Below are positions 54,598 through 63,521 of a DNA stretch of 64,000 nucleotides, one piece after another; positions within the stretch are counted from its first letter, which is position 1, and each line of letters starts with the position of its first letter. Where the stretch lies: NCBI RefSeq assembly GCF_001570765.1, contig NZ_BCSH01000035.1, forward strand, positions 1 to 64,000, given 5' to 3'. Below the pieces are notes generated by a model, which saw only the letters and a program-made list of their open reading frames with translations, was not told the origin of the DNA and ran no database searches. The position numbers and the translations under genes were made by a program. The DNA is from Nocardiopsis listeri NBRC 13360. Its GTDB lineage: Bacteria > Actinomycetota > Actinomycetes > Streptosporangiales > Streptosporangiaceae.

Positions 54598-56262
54598 ATG
54601 GACACCGACGTCCCCGGATCGTCCGGACCGGAACTGAAGGAGTACACCGCACTGTTGAGGCGCCGGCGGCGCCTCGTGTGCGTCGGCGTGCTCGGCGGCC
54701 TGGTCCTCGCCACCGCCGGAGCTCTCGCGGTGCCCTCCACCTACACCTCGGTCGCGTCGGTCCAGGTCCACCCCACCGAGATGGCGGAGTTCACCGGAGA
54801 ACGATCCGGTCGGCTGACCGGCGAGGTCAACCTCGACAGCGAGGCCCAGATCGTGCTCTCGGAGCGGGTGACCGGAACCACCGCCGAGGAGCTCCCCGGA
54901 TCACTCACCGCTGAGGACGTGCGCGAGAGCACCGAAGTGACCGTTCCGCCCAACAGCAACATCCTGGAACTGGGCTACTCCGCGGGCAGCCCGGAACTGG
55001 CACGCGAGGGCGCCGATTCCCTCGCCGACGCTTACCTGGCGCAGCGGGAAGCCCAGGCCCACGCCGTCATCGAGGGTCGGCTGGAGGCCCTGCGCGCCGA
55101 ACAACAGGACCGTTACGACGAACTGGCCGAATCGACCGGGGCGGCACCGGGGACCGCCGGTACGGACTCCGACACCGAAGCCCTGCGCCAGGAGATCGCC
55201 GACATCGGCAACGGCATCACCCCGCTGAGCGCACTGCGCGAGACGGTCTCCCCCGGCCGGGTCATCACCCCCGCGACCCTTCCCGAGTCGCCCTCCTCAC
55301 CGATCCTGACTTTGTGGGTCGTCGCGGGAACCGCGCTCGGTCTGCTGGCCGGGCTCTTGGCCGCCGTGATCCGGGACCGGGTGGACCCACGCCTGCGGGA
55401 CATCGAGGAGACCGAACGGATCGGTGCCCTGCCCGTCCTGCTCGACCTGTCCGACCCCGAGAAGCGCTCCGATCGTTCACCCGGACTGCTCGACGACACC
55501 ACCCCGGCCGGGCAGCGGGCCAACGAGTTCGCGCACCTGGTCCGCGCCCGAACGGCAGAGACCGACGGAGCCGCCGAGGCCGGCGAACCCGCCCCTGGGC
55601 GGGTGATCGTGGTCACCGGAACCACCCCCGGGCGCGCCGGTACCGTCGCCGCGGTGAACCTTGCCGCCGCGCTGGGCCGCGGCGGCGCCGACACGCTGTT
55701 GGTCTGCGCGGACCCGCGCACCGACTCCGCCCGGGAACTCCTCGGGCTGCCCGACGGTCCCGGTCTGGCCGACGTCCTCGCCGATGGAGAGGACCCCGCC
55801 GAGTTGGCGACGCAGCCCGCCCACACACCCAGGCTGCGAGTGCTGCGGCATGGGTCCACCGGTGCCGTGGCTCCTCTTCAGGGCGGCGCCGCCGAACTCG
55901 TCGACCTGCTGCGTTCGCGCGCGGACTTCGTGGTCGTGGCCACGGCCTCCGCCGGGGAGCGCGCCGACGTCCACGCCCTCGCCGCCTCCGCCGACCTCCT
56001 GTTGCCGGTGGTGGAGCTGGGTCTGAGCACGCGCTCGGACCTGACCGACCTGGTCACCGCGGGAACCCGATTCGGAGTGACCGTCCCCGGTTCGATCACG
56101 GTTCCGCGCCAACCCGGCCCCGAACCCGTCCCGACGCCGCGCACGCCGCTGCCGCCCGCGCCTCGGCCGCCCAGTGAATCCGAGGCCACCTCCACCCACC
56201 GGTCGCACGAGTCGGCGCTGCCGGCCGCCGGTGGGACCGCGTCCGTCGGACCCCGGCGTTGA
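54598..56262 (+). CDS. Wzz-type chain-length/BY-kinase-like polysaccharide protein with degenerate Walker A
   Basis: 554 residues. Wzz layout: membrane helix 1 (about 26-45), extracytoplasmic region with a helical stretch, membrane helix 2 (about 236-257), then a cytoplasmic P-loop-like domain. The Walker A region reads GTTPGRAGTVAAVNLAAALG (341-360) where BY-kinases have PGEGKS/T: the Lys is gone. There is a Pro-rich tail in place of a Tyr cluster. It probably regulates export or chain length without kinase activity. AGAGGA precedes ATG 54598. First gene of the operon; its stop overlaps the next start. Confidence 0.85.
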   Translation: MDTDVPGSSGPELKEYTALLRRRRRLVCVGVLGGLVLATAGALAVPSTYTSVASVQVHPTEMAEFTGERSGRLTGEVNLDSEAQIVLSERVTGTTAEELPGSLTAEDVRESTEVTVPPNSNILELGYSAGSPELAREGADSLADAYLAQREAQAHAVIEGRLEALRAEQQDRYDELAESTGAAPGTAGTDSDTEALRQEIADIGNGITPLSALRETVSPGRVITPATLPESPSSPILTLWVVAGTALGLLAGLLAAVIRDRVDPRLRDIEETERIGALPVLLDLSDPEKRSDRSPGLLDDTTPAGQRANEFAHLVRARTAETDGAAEAGEPAPGRVIVVTGTTPGRAGTVAAVNLAAALGRGGADTLLVCADPRTDSARELLGLPDGPGLADVLADGEDPAELATQPAHTPRLRVLRHGSTGAVAPLQGGAAELVDLLRSRADFVVVATASAGERADVHALAASADLLLPVVELGLSTRSDLTDLVTAGTRFGVTVPGSITVPRQPGPEPVPTPRTPLPPAPRPPSESEATSTHRSHESALPAAGGTASVGPRR

Positions 56263-57665
56263 CGGCCCTGGGCGCGGCCTCTCAGGGGGCGCGTTCGGCG
56301 AGTGTGACCTGGCAGGCCACCGCACGATCCAGAGCCACCCCGGTGACCGGGTGGCCGCTCATCTGGTTGTTGGTCGGGTACCCGCTGTGGTGGGCACTCG
56401 GGATGGGACAGTTCGCCTACTGGCTGTTCGCGGTGCCGATGCTCGCCGAACTTGTGCGCCGGCACCGCACGGTGGGCCTGCGGGTACCGCCGTGGTTCTG
56501 GTTGTGGGCCCTGTTCCTGGTGTGGACGGTGCTCGGTTCGGTATTGGTGTCGGTGGAGATGCCCGGGACGGTGCCCGACAGCGGCGGCTACCCCGGCGCG
56601 ATGCTGCGGGTGATCAACTACCTGGTGCTCACCGTGGTGATGCTCTACGTCGGCAACCTCACCGAACGTGAACTGCCGGTCCGTCTGGTGGCGGGGTCGT
56701 TGGCCGTGCTGTGCCTGGTCACCATCGCCGGCGGTTACCTGGGGATGCTCGCGCCGACCTTCGAGTTCATCGCTCCACTGGAATACCTGATGCCGGGCGC
56801 CCTGGTGTCCGACCCTTACATGCAGACGCTGATCCACCCCGCGTCGGCACAGGTCATGGACATCTTCGGATACGAGTCGGCCCGCCCGAAGGCCCCTTGG
56901 GAGTACACCAACATCTGGGGCTACATGCTCTCCCTGCTGCTGGTGTGGCTGATGGTGGCCTGGGTGGTCCAGGGGGCCGGCTGGGCGCGTTGGGGCGCGC
57001 TTCTCGCGACCGCGGTGTCGGTGGCCCCGATCGTGTACTCGCTGAACCGCGCCCTGTGGGCCGGCCTGGTGCTCTCGCTGGCCTTCGGTGCCGCTCAGGC
57101 GCTGCGTCGGGGTCGAGTGGTGCTGGTGGGCGCCGGCGTGGTCACCACCATCGCGCTGTTGCTCACGCTGGCGGTGTCCCCGCTGGCGGACGTGGTGCGC
57201 GAGCGGGCCGAGAACCCGCACAGCGACGACGGGCGCGCGGCCACCAACGCCGCGGCGGTGGAGGCCGCCGACCTGTCGCCGATCGTGGGTTGGGGCACCA
57301 CCCGTGAGGGGTTGGGCAGCTCCGACTCGATCGCCATCGGCCCGAGCCCCGAGTGCCCGGGCTGTGGCCAGCACGTGATCGGCAACGCCGGTCAGCTGTG
57401 GATGACGCTCATCGCCTCCGGGTGGGTGGGCACGTCCCTGTTCGTGGCGTTCTTCGCGCTGGTGGCCTGGCGGTATCGGGCCGCGATGACCGTGGTCGGG
57501 CAGGCCGCCCTGCTCACCGTGCTGCTTCTGTTCTGGTACATGTTCTTCTACGTCGCGCTCATGTCCCCGCTCGCCGTCACCATGATCTCCGTCGCCCTGC
57601 TGTGGCGGGTCGAGGAACCGCTGGTGGCCGGGCGTCGGGCGGCGCGGGCCGGGGGTGCCTGGTGA
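56259..57665 (+). CDS. O-antigen ligase/polymerase-like (Wzy/WaaL) membrane protein
   Basis: Up to 468 residues with about ten membrane helices and a large outer loop (about 185-230, then 310-370 with PECPGCGQHVIGN). The distribution fits the Wzy_C/O-antigen-ligase superfamily (SLNRALWAGLVLSLAFG, GWGTTREG in the loop). It likely polymerises or transfers the repeat unit outside the membrane. TTG 56259 overlaps the upstream stop (TTGA); GTG 56304 is an alternative start. It overlaps the next gene by GTGA. Confidence 0.85.
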   Translation: MTALGAASQGARSASVTWQATARSRATPVTGWPLIWLLVGYPLWWALGMGQFAYWLFAVPMLAELVRRHRTVGLRVPPWFWLWALFLVWTVLGSVLVSVEMPGTVPDSGGYPGAMLRVINYLVLTVVMLYVGNLTERELPVRLVAGSLAVLCLVTIAGGYLGMLAPTFEFIAPLEYLMPGALVSDPYMQTLIHPASAQVMDIFGYESARPKAPWEYTNIWGYMLSLLLVWLMVAWVVQGAGWARWGALLATAVSVAPIVYSLNRALWAGLVLSLAFGAAQALRRGRVVLVGAGVVTTIALLLTLAVSPLADVVRERAENPHSDDGRAATNAAAVEAADLSPIVGWGTTREGLGSSDSIAIGPSPECPGCGQHVIGNAGQLWMTLIASGWVGTSLFVAFFALVAWRYRAAMTVVGQAALLTVLLLFWYMFFYVALMSPLAVTMISVALLWRVEEPLVAGRRAARAGGAW

Positions 57666-58885
57666 GGGCCGAGACCACCTACCTGACCGACCTGGCCGCC
57701 GTACTGTGGCCGTGCGGCGGACTACTCGGGCAGGGAGACGGCAGTGTGCTGCGCATGGCTCCCCGCGACCGGGGCAACCAGTACCTTCCGGTACCCAACG
57801 CGAACAACCCGCGGGTGATCCTGCCCGCGGGCAACCGCTCGGTGGCGACCCGGGGCATCACCTCGTTCGCGCAGGGCCACTCCCTCAAGGAGCGGCTGCG
57901 CACCCTGGTGCTGGCGGGAGCCTTCGCCACCGGGGTGGCGCCGCTGCTACTGCGCGACCGCCTCTACGTGGGTGCGGGTCCGGGCATCGAACACGCGCTC
58001 ACCGCCGCGCTCGACCGCGAACTCGCCATCGCCATCCACGTGGGGCCACCGCGCGCCAACCGCAAACCGGTCCTGCTGCTGCTCACTCCGGGCGGGCGGA
58101 CCGTCGGATACGCCAAGGTCGCCATCAACGAACTCACCGGACGGCTGGTGCGGGCCGAGACCCGGGCGCTGCGTCACCTGGCGGAGAGACCGATGCGGGA
58201 CGTGACCGTCCCCCGTCTGCTCTACGACGGCGAGTGGAACGGCCAACCCCTGCTGGTGCAGGAAGCCCTGCCCGTCGGTGACCAGACCGACCGGCCCACC
58301 CGCCGCCAACTGCTGCGCTGCGTCACCCAGATCGTCTCCCTCGTCCCGATCCGAGAGCGTCGCCTGTCGGCGAGCCCCTACCGGCGTTCCCTGGACGAAC
58401 GCATCGCCAAGCTGGGTTCGCGCCCGGAGGTCGCGCCCCTGCGCGCCGCGCTGCACCGGCTTCCCGACGTACTACTGCCCTTCGGCGCCTGGCACGGCGA
58501 CCTGACCCGGTGGAACATCGCCGGTACGGCGCGGCGCGCGTTCGTATGGGACTGGGAACGCCTGGCCATGGACGCGCCCGCCGGGTTCGACGCGCTGCAC
58601 TACAACCTCAACGAGTGCGTCCAGGCGGGGGTCCATCCGGGGGTGCACCGCTGGTTGGACAGCGGTTCACGACTACTGCGCGACCCCCTCATGGCCGAGC
58701 TCGGGTTGCGTCCGCACACGGTGTCCACGGTGATGGCGCTGTACCTGATCGACCTGGCCACCCGCTACCTGCATGACCGACAGGCGGAGAGCGGTGGCCA
58801 CCTCGCCGCGGTCGACGACTGGTTGCTCCCCGCGTTGGAGGGTCTCCAGGAGAGAGCCGCACACGAAGCCGTCCACGCCGGCTGA
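57662..58885 (+). CDS. Aminoglycoside-phosphotransferase-fold protein of the polysaccharide operon
   Basis: 407 residues. The C-terminal half carries the APH kinase core: GAWHGDLTRWNIAG (catalytic loop HGDxxxxN) and AFVWDWERLAMDAPAGFDALHY (metal Asp region). An ATP-lobe Lys is plausible in GYAKVAINELTG. The N-terminal 130 residues are unlike known APHs. Within this operon it might phosphorylate a sugar or lipid carrier, but that is inference; it is not a resistance gene call. GTG 57662 overlaps the upstream stop by four bases. Confidence 0.78.
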   Translation: MRAETTYLTDLAAVLWPCGGLLGQGDGSVLRMAPRDRGNQYLPVPNANNPRVILPAGNRSVATRGITSFAQGHSLKERLRTLVLAGAFATGVAPLLLRDRLYVGAGPGIEHALTAALDRELAIAIHVGPPRANRKPVLLLLTPGGRTVGYAKVAINELTGRLVRAETRALRHLAERPMRDVTVPRLLYDGEWNGQPLLVQEALPVGDQTDRPTRRQLLRCVTQIVSLVPIRERRLSASPYRRSLDERIAKLGSRPEVAPLRAALHRLPDVLLPFGAWHGDLTRWNIAGTARRAFVWDWERLAMDAPAGFDALHYNLNECVQAGVHPGVHRWLDSGSRLLRDPLMAELGLRPHTVSTVMALYLIDLATRYLHDRQAESGGHLAAVDDWLLPALEGLQERAAHEAVHAG

Positions 58886-58949
58886 GCCGGCACGGTCACA
58901 CCCCGCTGACACCTTCTTCGACATCCACCTCTCACCGAAGGAAATCGTG

Positions 58950-59825
58950 ATGCCTCGGGCCACCTCCGCGTTGATTCGCCTGGCCGTACCGGCCAAGCGT
59001 GTCCTGCTGCCCATCGCCGACGGGCTGGGCGGCATGACCCGCCAAGCCAGGGCGCTGCCGGACTTCCTCATCTGTGGCGCCCAACGTTCGGGGACCACCT
59101 CCCTGTTCAAGGCGTTGAACCTGCACCCCGCGGCCACCGGTCCGGTCCTGCGCAAGGGTGTCCACTACTTCGACACCGGACACCACAACGGCCTGGACTG
59201 GTACCGGTCGCACTTTCCCCTGCGCAACGGCCTGCGCGCCCGATGGGGCCGACCCCGGGTCCGGGTGTTCGAGTCCAGCCCCTACTACCTGTTCCATCCC
59301 CTCGCGGCGGAGCGGATCGCCCGTGAGCTGCCGGAGACGAAGGTGGTGGTGATCCTGCGCGACCCGGTGGAGCGGGCGTATTCGGCGCACGCCCACGAGA
59401 CCGCGCGAGGGTTCGAGACCGAATCGTTCGCGCGCGCGATCGAGCTGGAGGATCGGCGGCTTCGTGGGGCGGAGGAACGGCTGGTCGCCGACCCGACCCA
59501 CTACTCGCGTTCGCACCAGCACCACGGCTACGTGGCGCGGGGGAACTACGTGGACCAGTTGATCCGAATGGAACGTCACCTCGGCCGTGAGCGGATGCAC
59601 GTGGTGGACTACGCCGACCTGTTCGACGGCACCTCCAGGACGGTGGCGGAGATCATCCGTTTCCTGGAGCTGCCGTCGGTCTCGATGGAACCACCCGGAC
59701 GGCACAACGCCCGCAAGAGGGCGATGATGCCCGAGTCCCTGCGAGCGGAGCTCACCTCCAGGTTCGCCGAGAACGACGCCCGGTTGGCCCATTGGTGGGG
59801 GCGAACCCCCTCGTGGTGCCGGTGA
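58950..59825 (+). CDS. Sulfotransferase (PAPS-dependent)
   Basis: 291 residues. The 5'-phosphosulfate loop is FLICGAQRSGTTSLFKAL, and the 3'-phosphate site is VVVILRDPVERAYSAHAHE, followed by the RGNYVDQLIRMERHLG segment typical of heparan-sulfate-type sulfotransferases. It should transfer sulfate from PAPS to a sugar hydroxyl of the polysaccharide. AAGGA lies seven bases before ATG 58950. It overlaps the flippase gene by GTGA. Confidence 0.9.
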   Translation: MPRATSALIRLAVPAKRVLLPIADGLGGMTRQARALPDFLICGAQRSGTTSLFKALNLHPAATGPVLRKGVHYFDTGHHNGLDWYRSHFPLRNGLRARWGRPRVRVFESSPYYLFHPLAAERIARELPETKVVVILRDPVERAYSAHAHETARGFETESFARAIELEDRRLRGAEERLVADPTHYSRSHQHHGYVARGNYVDQLIRMERHLGRERMHVVDYADLFDGTSRTVAEIIRFLELPSVSMEPPGRHNARKRAMMPESLRAELTSRFAENDARLAHWWGRTPSWCR

Positions 59826-61357
59826 GGACTTCCGAGCGCCGGTCCGACGGGGGGCTGCGGAGCGTTCTGCGCGGCGGTGTGGTGAACATGGTCGGCGCGG
59901 TGGTGGGCGCCGCGCTCAACCTCGCGTTGATCGTGGCGATCACCCGGGCCTTCTCACAGGAGACCGCCGGGTTGCTGTTCTCCGCCACCTCGGTGTTCCT
60001 CATCATGGCGGCGGTGGCCGGCCTGGGCGCCCCGGACGGGCTGGTGTACTTCATCGCCCGAATGCGGTTGTTCGGCCGGGCCGGGGGTGTTCCGGCGCTG
60101 CTACGGACCGCCATGGGGCCGGCGGTGGTGCTGTCGCTGGTGGTGGCGCTGCTGCTGTTCGTGTTCGCCCGCCCCCTGGCCGAGGTCCTGGGCCCGGAGG
60201 AGGCGGCCGCGTACCTGCGCCTACTCGCCGTGTTCCTGCCGTTCGCCGTGCTCACGGACTCCGCCCTGGCCGCCACCCGCGCCCACCACGACATGGTGAC
60301 GACGGCACTGGTGGACAAGGTCGGTCGGCCCTGCGCGCAGCTGGCGCTGGTGGGGTCGATCGTGTTGAGCGGCTCGGCGGGACTACTCGCTCTGGCGTGG
60401 GCCGGACCGTATCTGCCGGCGGCGGTGCTGGCCTGGTTCTGGTTGGGCAGGATCGTCCGCCGGGTGGGTCCCGAACAGTCGCCCCCCGATCGGACGGCCC
60501 CCGTTCCGGACGGTGCGTCGGATCGGGCGGAGACGCCGCCGGAACGGATCGCCCCGGTGACGTTCTGGTCCTTCGCACTGCCCCGGGCCCTGGGCGGGGT
60601 GGCCCAGATGGGCGTGCAGCGCGGCGGCGTGGTGATGGTGGCGCTGTTGAGCGGGTTGACCGGCGCCGCGGTCTTCACCGCCGCCACGCGGATCATGGTG
60701 GTGGGGCAGTTCGGGACCCAGGCGGTGCTGAACGCCGCCCAACCGCGCTTCGCCGAACTGTTGGCCTCGCGCGACCACACCGGGGTCCGTTCCCTGTACC
60801 AGGCGGGAACGGCCTGGCTGGTGTGCCTGAACTGGCCGCTCTACCTGTCGGTGCTGGTGTTCGCGCCCGAGGTGATGCGGCTGTTCGGCGCCGGATACGG
60901 CACCGGCGCGACCGTGCTGGTGATCGTCTGCGCCGGGCAACTCGCCGCGTCCGTCCTGGGGATGGGCGACCTGGTCCTCACCATGACCGGACGCACCGGG
61001 CTGAACCTGCTGAACAACCTGCTCTCCCTCCTGGCCAACGTGGGTGTGTGCGTGCTGCTCGTGCCCTCCCACGGGGCACCCGGCGCCGCCGTGGCACTGG
61101 TGTCGGCCGTCCTGCTGCGCAAGGTCCTGCCGCTGTGGCAGCTACGGACCACGGTGGCTCTGCACCCGGTGAGCAGGCCGGTGTCGGTGGCCGTCGGCGC
61201 AACCCTGGTGTGGTTCGGCGCGCTGCCGGTATTGGCCGAGGCGGTTCTCGGTGGCGGACTGCCCACCCTGACCCTCGCCGTGGGCGTGGGCGCACTCGGC
61301 CACCTGGCCTCGCTCTGGTGGGCGCGCGACCATCTGGAACTCCACCTACGGAAGTGA
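59822..61357 (+). CDS. Polysaccharide flippase (Wzx-like, MOP superfamily)
   Basis: 511 residues with about 12-14 membrane helices and a polar central loop (about 215-245, rich in Pro, Asp and Arg). Segment GGVVNMVGAVVGAALNLALIV near the N-terminus and FGAGYGTGATVLVIVCAGQLA later are typical of oligosaccharide flippases. It should move the lipid-linked repeat unit across the membrane for the Wzy-like protein. GTG 59822 overlaps the sulfotransferase stop; a weaker upstream start exists at 59792. Confidence 0.9.
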   Translation: MRTSERRSDGGLRSVLRGGVVNMVGAVVGAALNLALIVAITRAFSQETAGLLFSATSVFLIMAAVAGLGAPDGLVYFIARMRLFGRAGGVPALLRTAMGPAVVLSLVVALLLFVFARPLAEVLGPEEAAAYLRLLAVFLPFAVLTDSALAATRAHHDMVTTALVDKVGRPCAQLALVGSIVLSGSAGLLALAWAGPYLPAAVLAWFWLGRIVRRVGPEQSPPDRTAPVPDGASDRAETPPERIAPVTFWSFALPRALGGVAQMGVQRGGVVMVALLSGLTGAAVFTAATRIMVVGQFGTQAVLNAAQPRFAELLASRDHTGVRSLYQAGTAWLVCLNWPLYLSVLVFAPEVMRLFGAGYGTGATVLVIVCAGQLAASVLGMGDLVLTMTGRTGLNLLNNLLSLLANVGVCVLLVPSHGAPGAAVALVSAVLLRKVLPLWQLRTTVALHPVSRPVSVAVGATLVWFGALPVLAEAVLGGGLPTLTLAVGVGALGHLASLWWARDHLELHLRK

Positions 61358-61413
61358 TCCGCACGCCCGCGAGGATCCCTCGATCCCCCTTCGTTCATCA
61401 CCCACAGCAATGA

Positions 61414-61884
61414 ATGGAGTACGCATTGCCCGCGCGACCGGTTCTCCTGGTGGCCTCCAGCGGCGGCCACCTCACCCAGTTGTGCTCGCTACGCCCCTGG
61501 TGGCGGGGGAAGGAGCGGGTGTGGGTCACCTTCCGCACCCCCGACGCCGAGTCCGTGCTCGGTGACGAGTCGGTCCGTTGGGCTCACCATCCCACCACCC
61601 GCAACGTCGGCAACCTGCTGCGCAACACCTGGCTCGCCCTGCGAACGATGCGCGAACGGCGCCCGTCGGTGGTGGTCAGCACCGGGGCCGGGGTGGCCCT
61701 GCCGTTCTTCGTCCTGGCGTGGTTGCTGCGGATCCCGACCGTCTACATCGAGGTCTACGACCGCATCGACACTCCCACGCTCACCGCACGGCTCTGCAAG
61801 CCGTTCACCCGTCTGTTCCTCGCCCAGTGGGAGGAACAGCGCTCGTTCATGCCGACCGCGATCACCGTAGGACCGCTCCTGTGA
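61414..61884 (+). CDS. Alg14/PssD-like glycosyltransferase subunit
   Basis: 156 residues. VLLVASSGGHLTQLCSL and a later VVVSTGAGVALPFFVLAWLLRIPTVYIE match Alg14/PssD proteins, the membrane-attached acceptor half of a two-part GT. It needs an Alg13-like donor-binding partner, supplied by the first domain of the next protein. ATG 61414 has no ribosome site. TTG 61426 has GGAG six bases upstream and may be the real start. The stop overlaps the next gene's GTG. Confidence 0.88.
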   Translation: MEYALPARPVLLVASSGGHLTQLCSLRPWWRGKERVWVTFRTPDAESVLGDESVRWAHHPTTRNVGNLLRNTWLALRTMRERRPSVVVSTGAGVALPFFVLAWLLRIPTVYIEVYDRIDTPTLTARLCKPFTRLFLAQWEEQRSFMPTAITVGPLL

Positions 61885-63383
61885 CCGAACAGACCACATC
61901 CGACCGCCACCACCGCGGGGACGACAACGACCATCTCGACGTGGTCGTCAGTGTCGGAACCGACCACCACGCGTTCGACCGCCTCGTGCGCTGGGTCGAC
62001 GACTACGTCCGCCGCCACCCCGACCTGCGCGTTCTCGTCCAGCACGGGCACAGCGCGGCCCCGTCGCGGGCCACGGGTTCGCCGTTCCTGCCCGGGAACG
62101 AACTGTCCGAGGCCATGGGACGCGCCGGGGTGGTGGTGTGCCACGGCGGTCCCGGCACCATCATCCAGGCCCGGGCCGCGGGGCACCTGCCGATCGTGGT
62201 GGCGCGCGACCCGGAGCTGGACGAACACGTCGACGCCCATCAACTCCTGTTCGCCGACCGGTTGGAGGAGGCGGGGCGGGCCCGCGTCTGCTCGACCGCC
62301 CAGCAGTTGCACGCCCTCATCGACAAGGCGCTGTCCTCGCCGACGGACTTCCGGGTGGACCCGGCCACCGACAGTGGCCCGGGTGAGGCGGCCGAACGCG
62401 CCGGGACGCTCATCGACCTGCTCAGCGAGCAGGAGGAGCCCAAGCCCCGGACCGATCCGATGGACGCCGGCGAGGAGTGGCCACGGGTGACCGTGGTGGT
62501 GCCCACACGAGACCGTCCCGAGCTGCTGCGTCGTACGCTCCGGGCGGTGGCCGAACAGGACTACCCGGGGCGGATCACCGCCATCGTGGTCTTCGACAAC
62601 AGCCGACCCGACGACTCGTTGGCCCGGGAGGAGGGCGAACGGCCCGTCCGGGTGGTGACCAATTCGCTCACTCCGGGGCTGGCCGGGGCGCGGAACACCG
62701 GAGTCCTGGCCGCCGACACCGAACTCGTGGCGTTCTGCGACGACGACGACACCTGGATGCCCGGCAAGCTGCGCACCCAGGTCGAGATCCTGCGGGCCGA
62801 ACCGGAGACCGAGATGGTGTGCTGCGGCATCCGGGTGGTCTACGACAAGGTCGAGACCGAACGGGTCCTGGACCGCACCCACGTCACCTATCGGGACCTG
62901 TTGGCGTCGCGCCTGACCGAGCTGCATCCCTCCTCGTTCCTCATCCGCCGGTCCGCCATGGTGGACGGCTGCGGCACGGTGAGCGAGGAGATCCCGGGCA
63001 GCTACGCCGAGGACTACGAGCTGTTGCTGCGGCTGGCCAAGCGGGCCCCGATCCGCAACGTCCCCGAGGCGGGGGTGCGGGTGCTGTGGCACCGCAAGTC
63101 GTTCTTCTCCGAGCGTTGGCAGACCATCTCCACCGCGCTGCGCTGGCTGCTGGAGAAGTACCCCGAGTTCCGGGTGGTGCCGCGCGGGTACGCCCGCGTC
63201 GCCGGACAGATCGCCTTCGCCGAGGCCTCGGCCGGGCGCCGTGGGCCGGCGCTGAGGTGGATCGGCACCACCCTGCGCACCCGCCCACTCGAAGGACGCG
63301 CCCATGTGGCGTTCCTGGTGGTCTGCGGAGTGCCGCCGGGATGGATCCTGCGTCTGCTGCACCTGCGCGGCAAGGGGGTCTGA
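61881..63383 (+). CDS. Fusion of Alg13/PssE-like domain and GT2 glycosyltransferase
   Basis: 500 residues. Domain 1 (about 15-175) is Alg13/GT28-C-like: VVVSVGTDHHAFDRLVRWVDD, VVVCHGGPGTIIQARAAGHLPIVV. Domain 2 (about 198-430) is a GT-A family 2 transferase: RVTVVVPTRDRPELLRRTLRAV, NTGVLAADTELVAFCDDDD (metal site) and SYAEDYELLLRLA. It would pair with the Alg14-like protein for one linkage and make a second linkage itself. A C-terminal hydrophobic helix (VAFLVVCGVPPGWILRLL) may touch the membrane. GTG 61881 overlaps the upstream stop by four bases. Confidence 0.88.
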   Translation: MTEQTTSDRHHRGDDNDHLDVVVSVGTDHHAFDRLVRWVDDYVRRHPDLRVLVQHGHSAAPSRATGSPFLPGNELSEAMGRAGVVVCHGGPGTIIQARAAGHLPIVVARDPELDEHVDAHQLLFADRLEEAGRARVCSTAQQLHALIDKALSSPTDFRVDPATDSGPGEAAERAGTLIDLLSEQEEPKPRTDPMDAGEEWPRVTVVVPTRDRPELLRRTLRAVAEQDYPGRITAIVVFDNSRPDDSLAREEGERPVRVVTNSLTPGLAGARNTGVLAADTELVAFCDDDDTWMPGKLRTQVEILRAEPETEMVCCGIRVVYDKVETERVLDRTHVTYRDLLASRLTELHPSSFLIRRSAMVDGCGTVSEEIPGSYAEDYELLLRLAKRAPIRNVPEAGVRVLWHRKSFFSERWQTISTALRWLLEKYPEFRVVPRGYARVAGQIAFAEASAGRRGPALRWIGTTLRTRPLEGRAHVAFLVVCGVPPGWILRLLHLRGKGV

Positions 63384-63385
63384 GC

Positions 63386-63424
63386 ACCGCCGGGGCGCGC
63401 TCCCGCACCGCGCCCCGGCGGTGT
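63386..63424 (+). terminator. Terminator closing the polysaccharide operon
   Basis: CACCGCCGGGGCGCG (63386-63400) pairs perfectly with 63410-63424 (15 bp, 9-nt loop), two bases after the last stop codon. Confidence 0.88.
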
Positions 63425-63521
63425 CACCCACTCGGTAAAAGACGTGGTCTCCGCCGAAGGCGGACGGATAGTCTCCGTTCATCGGGGCCGGCACACGGCC
63501 GAGCGAGAGCGAGGGGCGCAC

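Noticed and set aside
57662-58885. Antibiotic-resistance phosphotransferase
   Set aside because: The APH core is present, but the gene is co-translated within a glycan operon and its N-terminus is unlike resistance enzymes.
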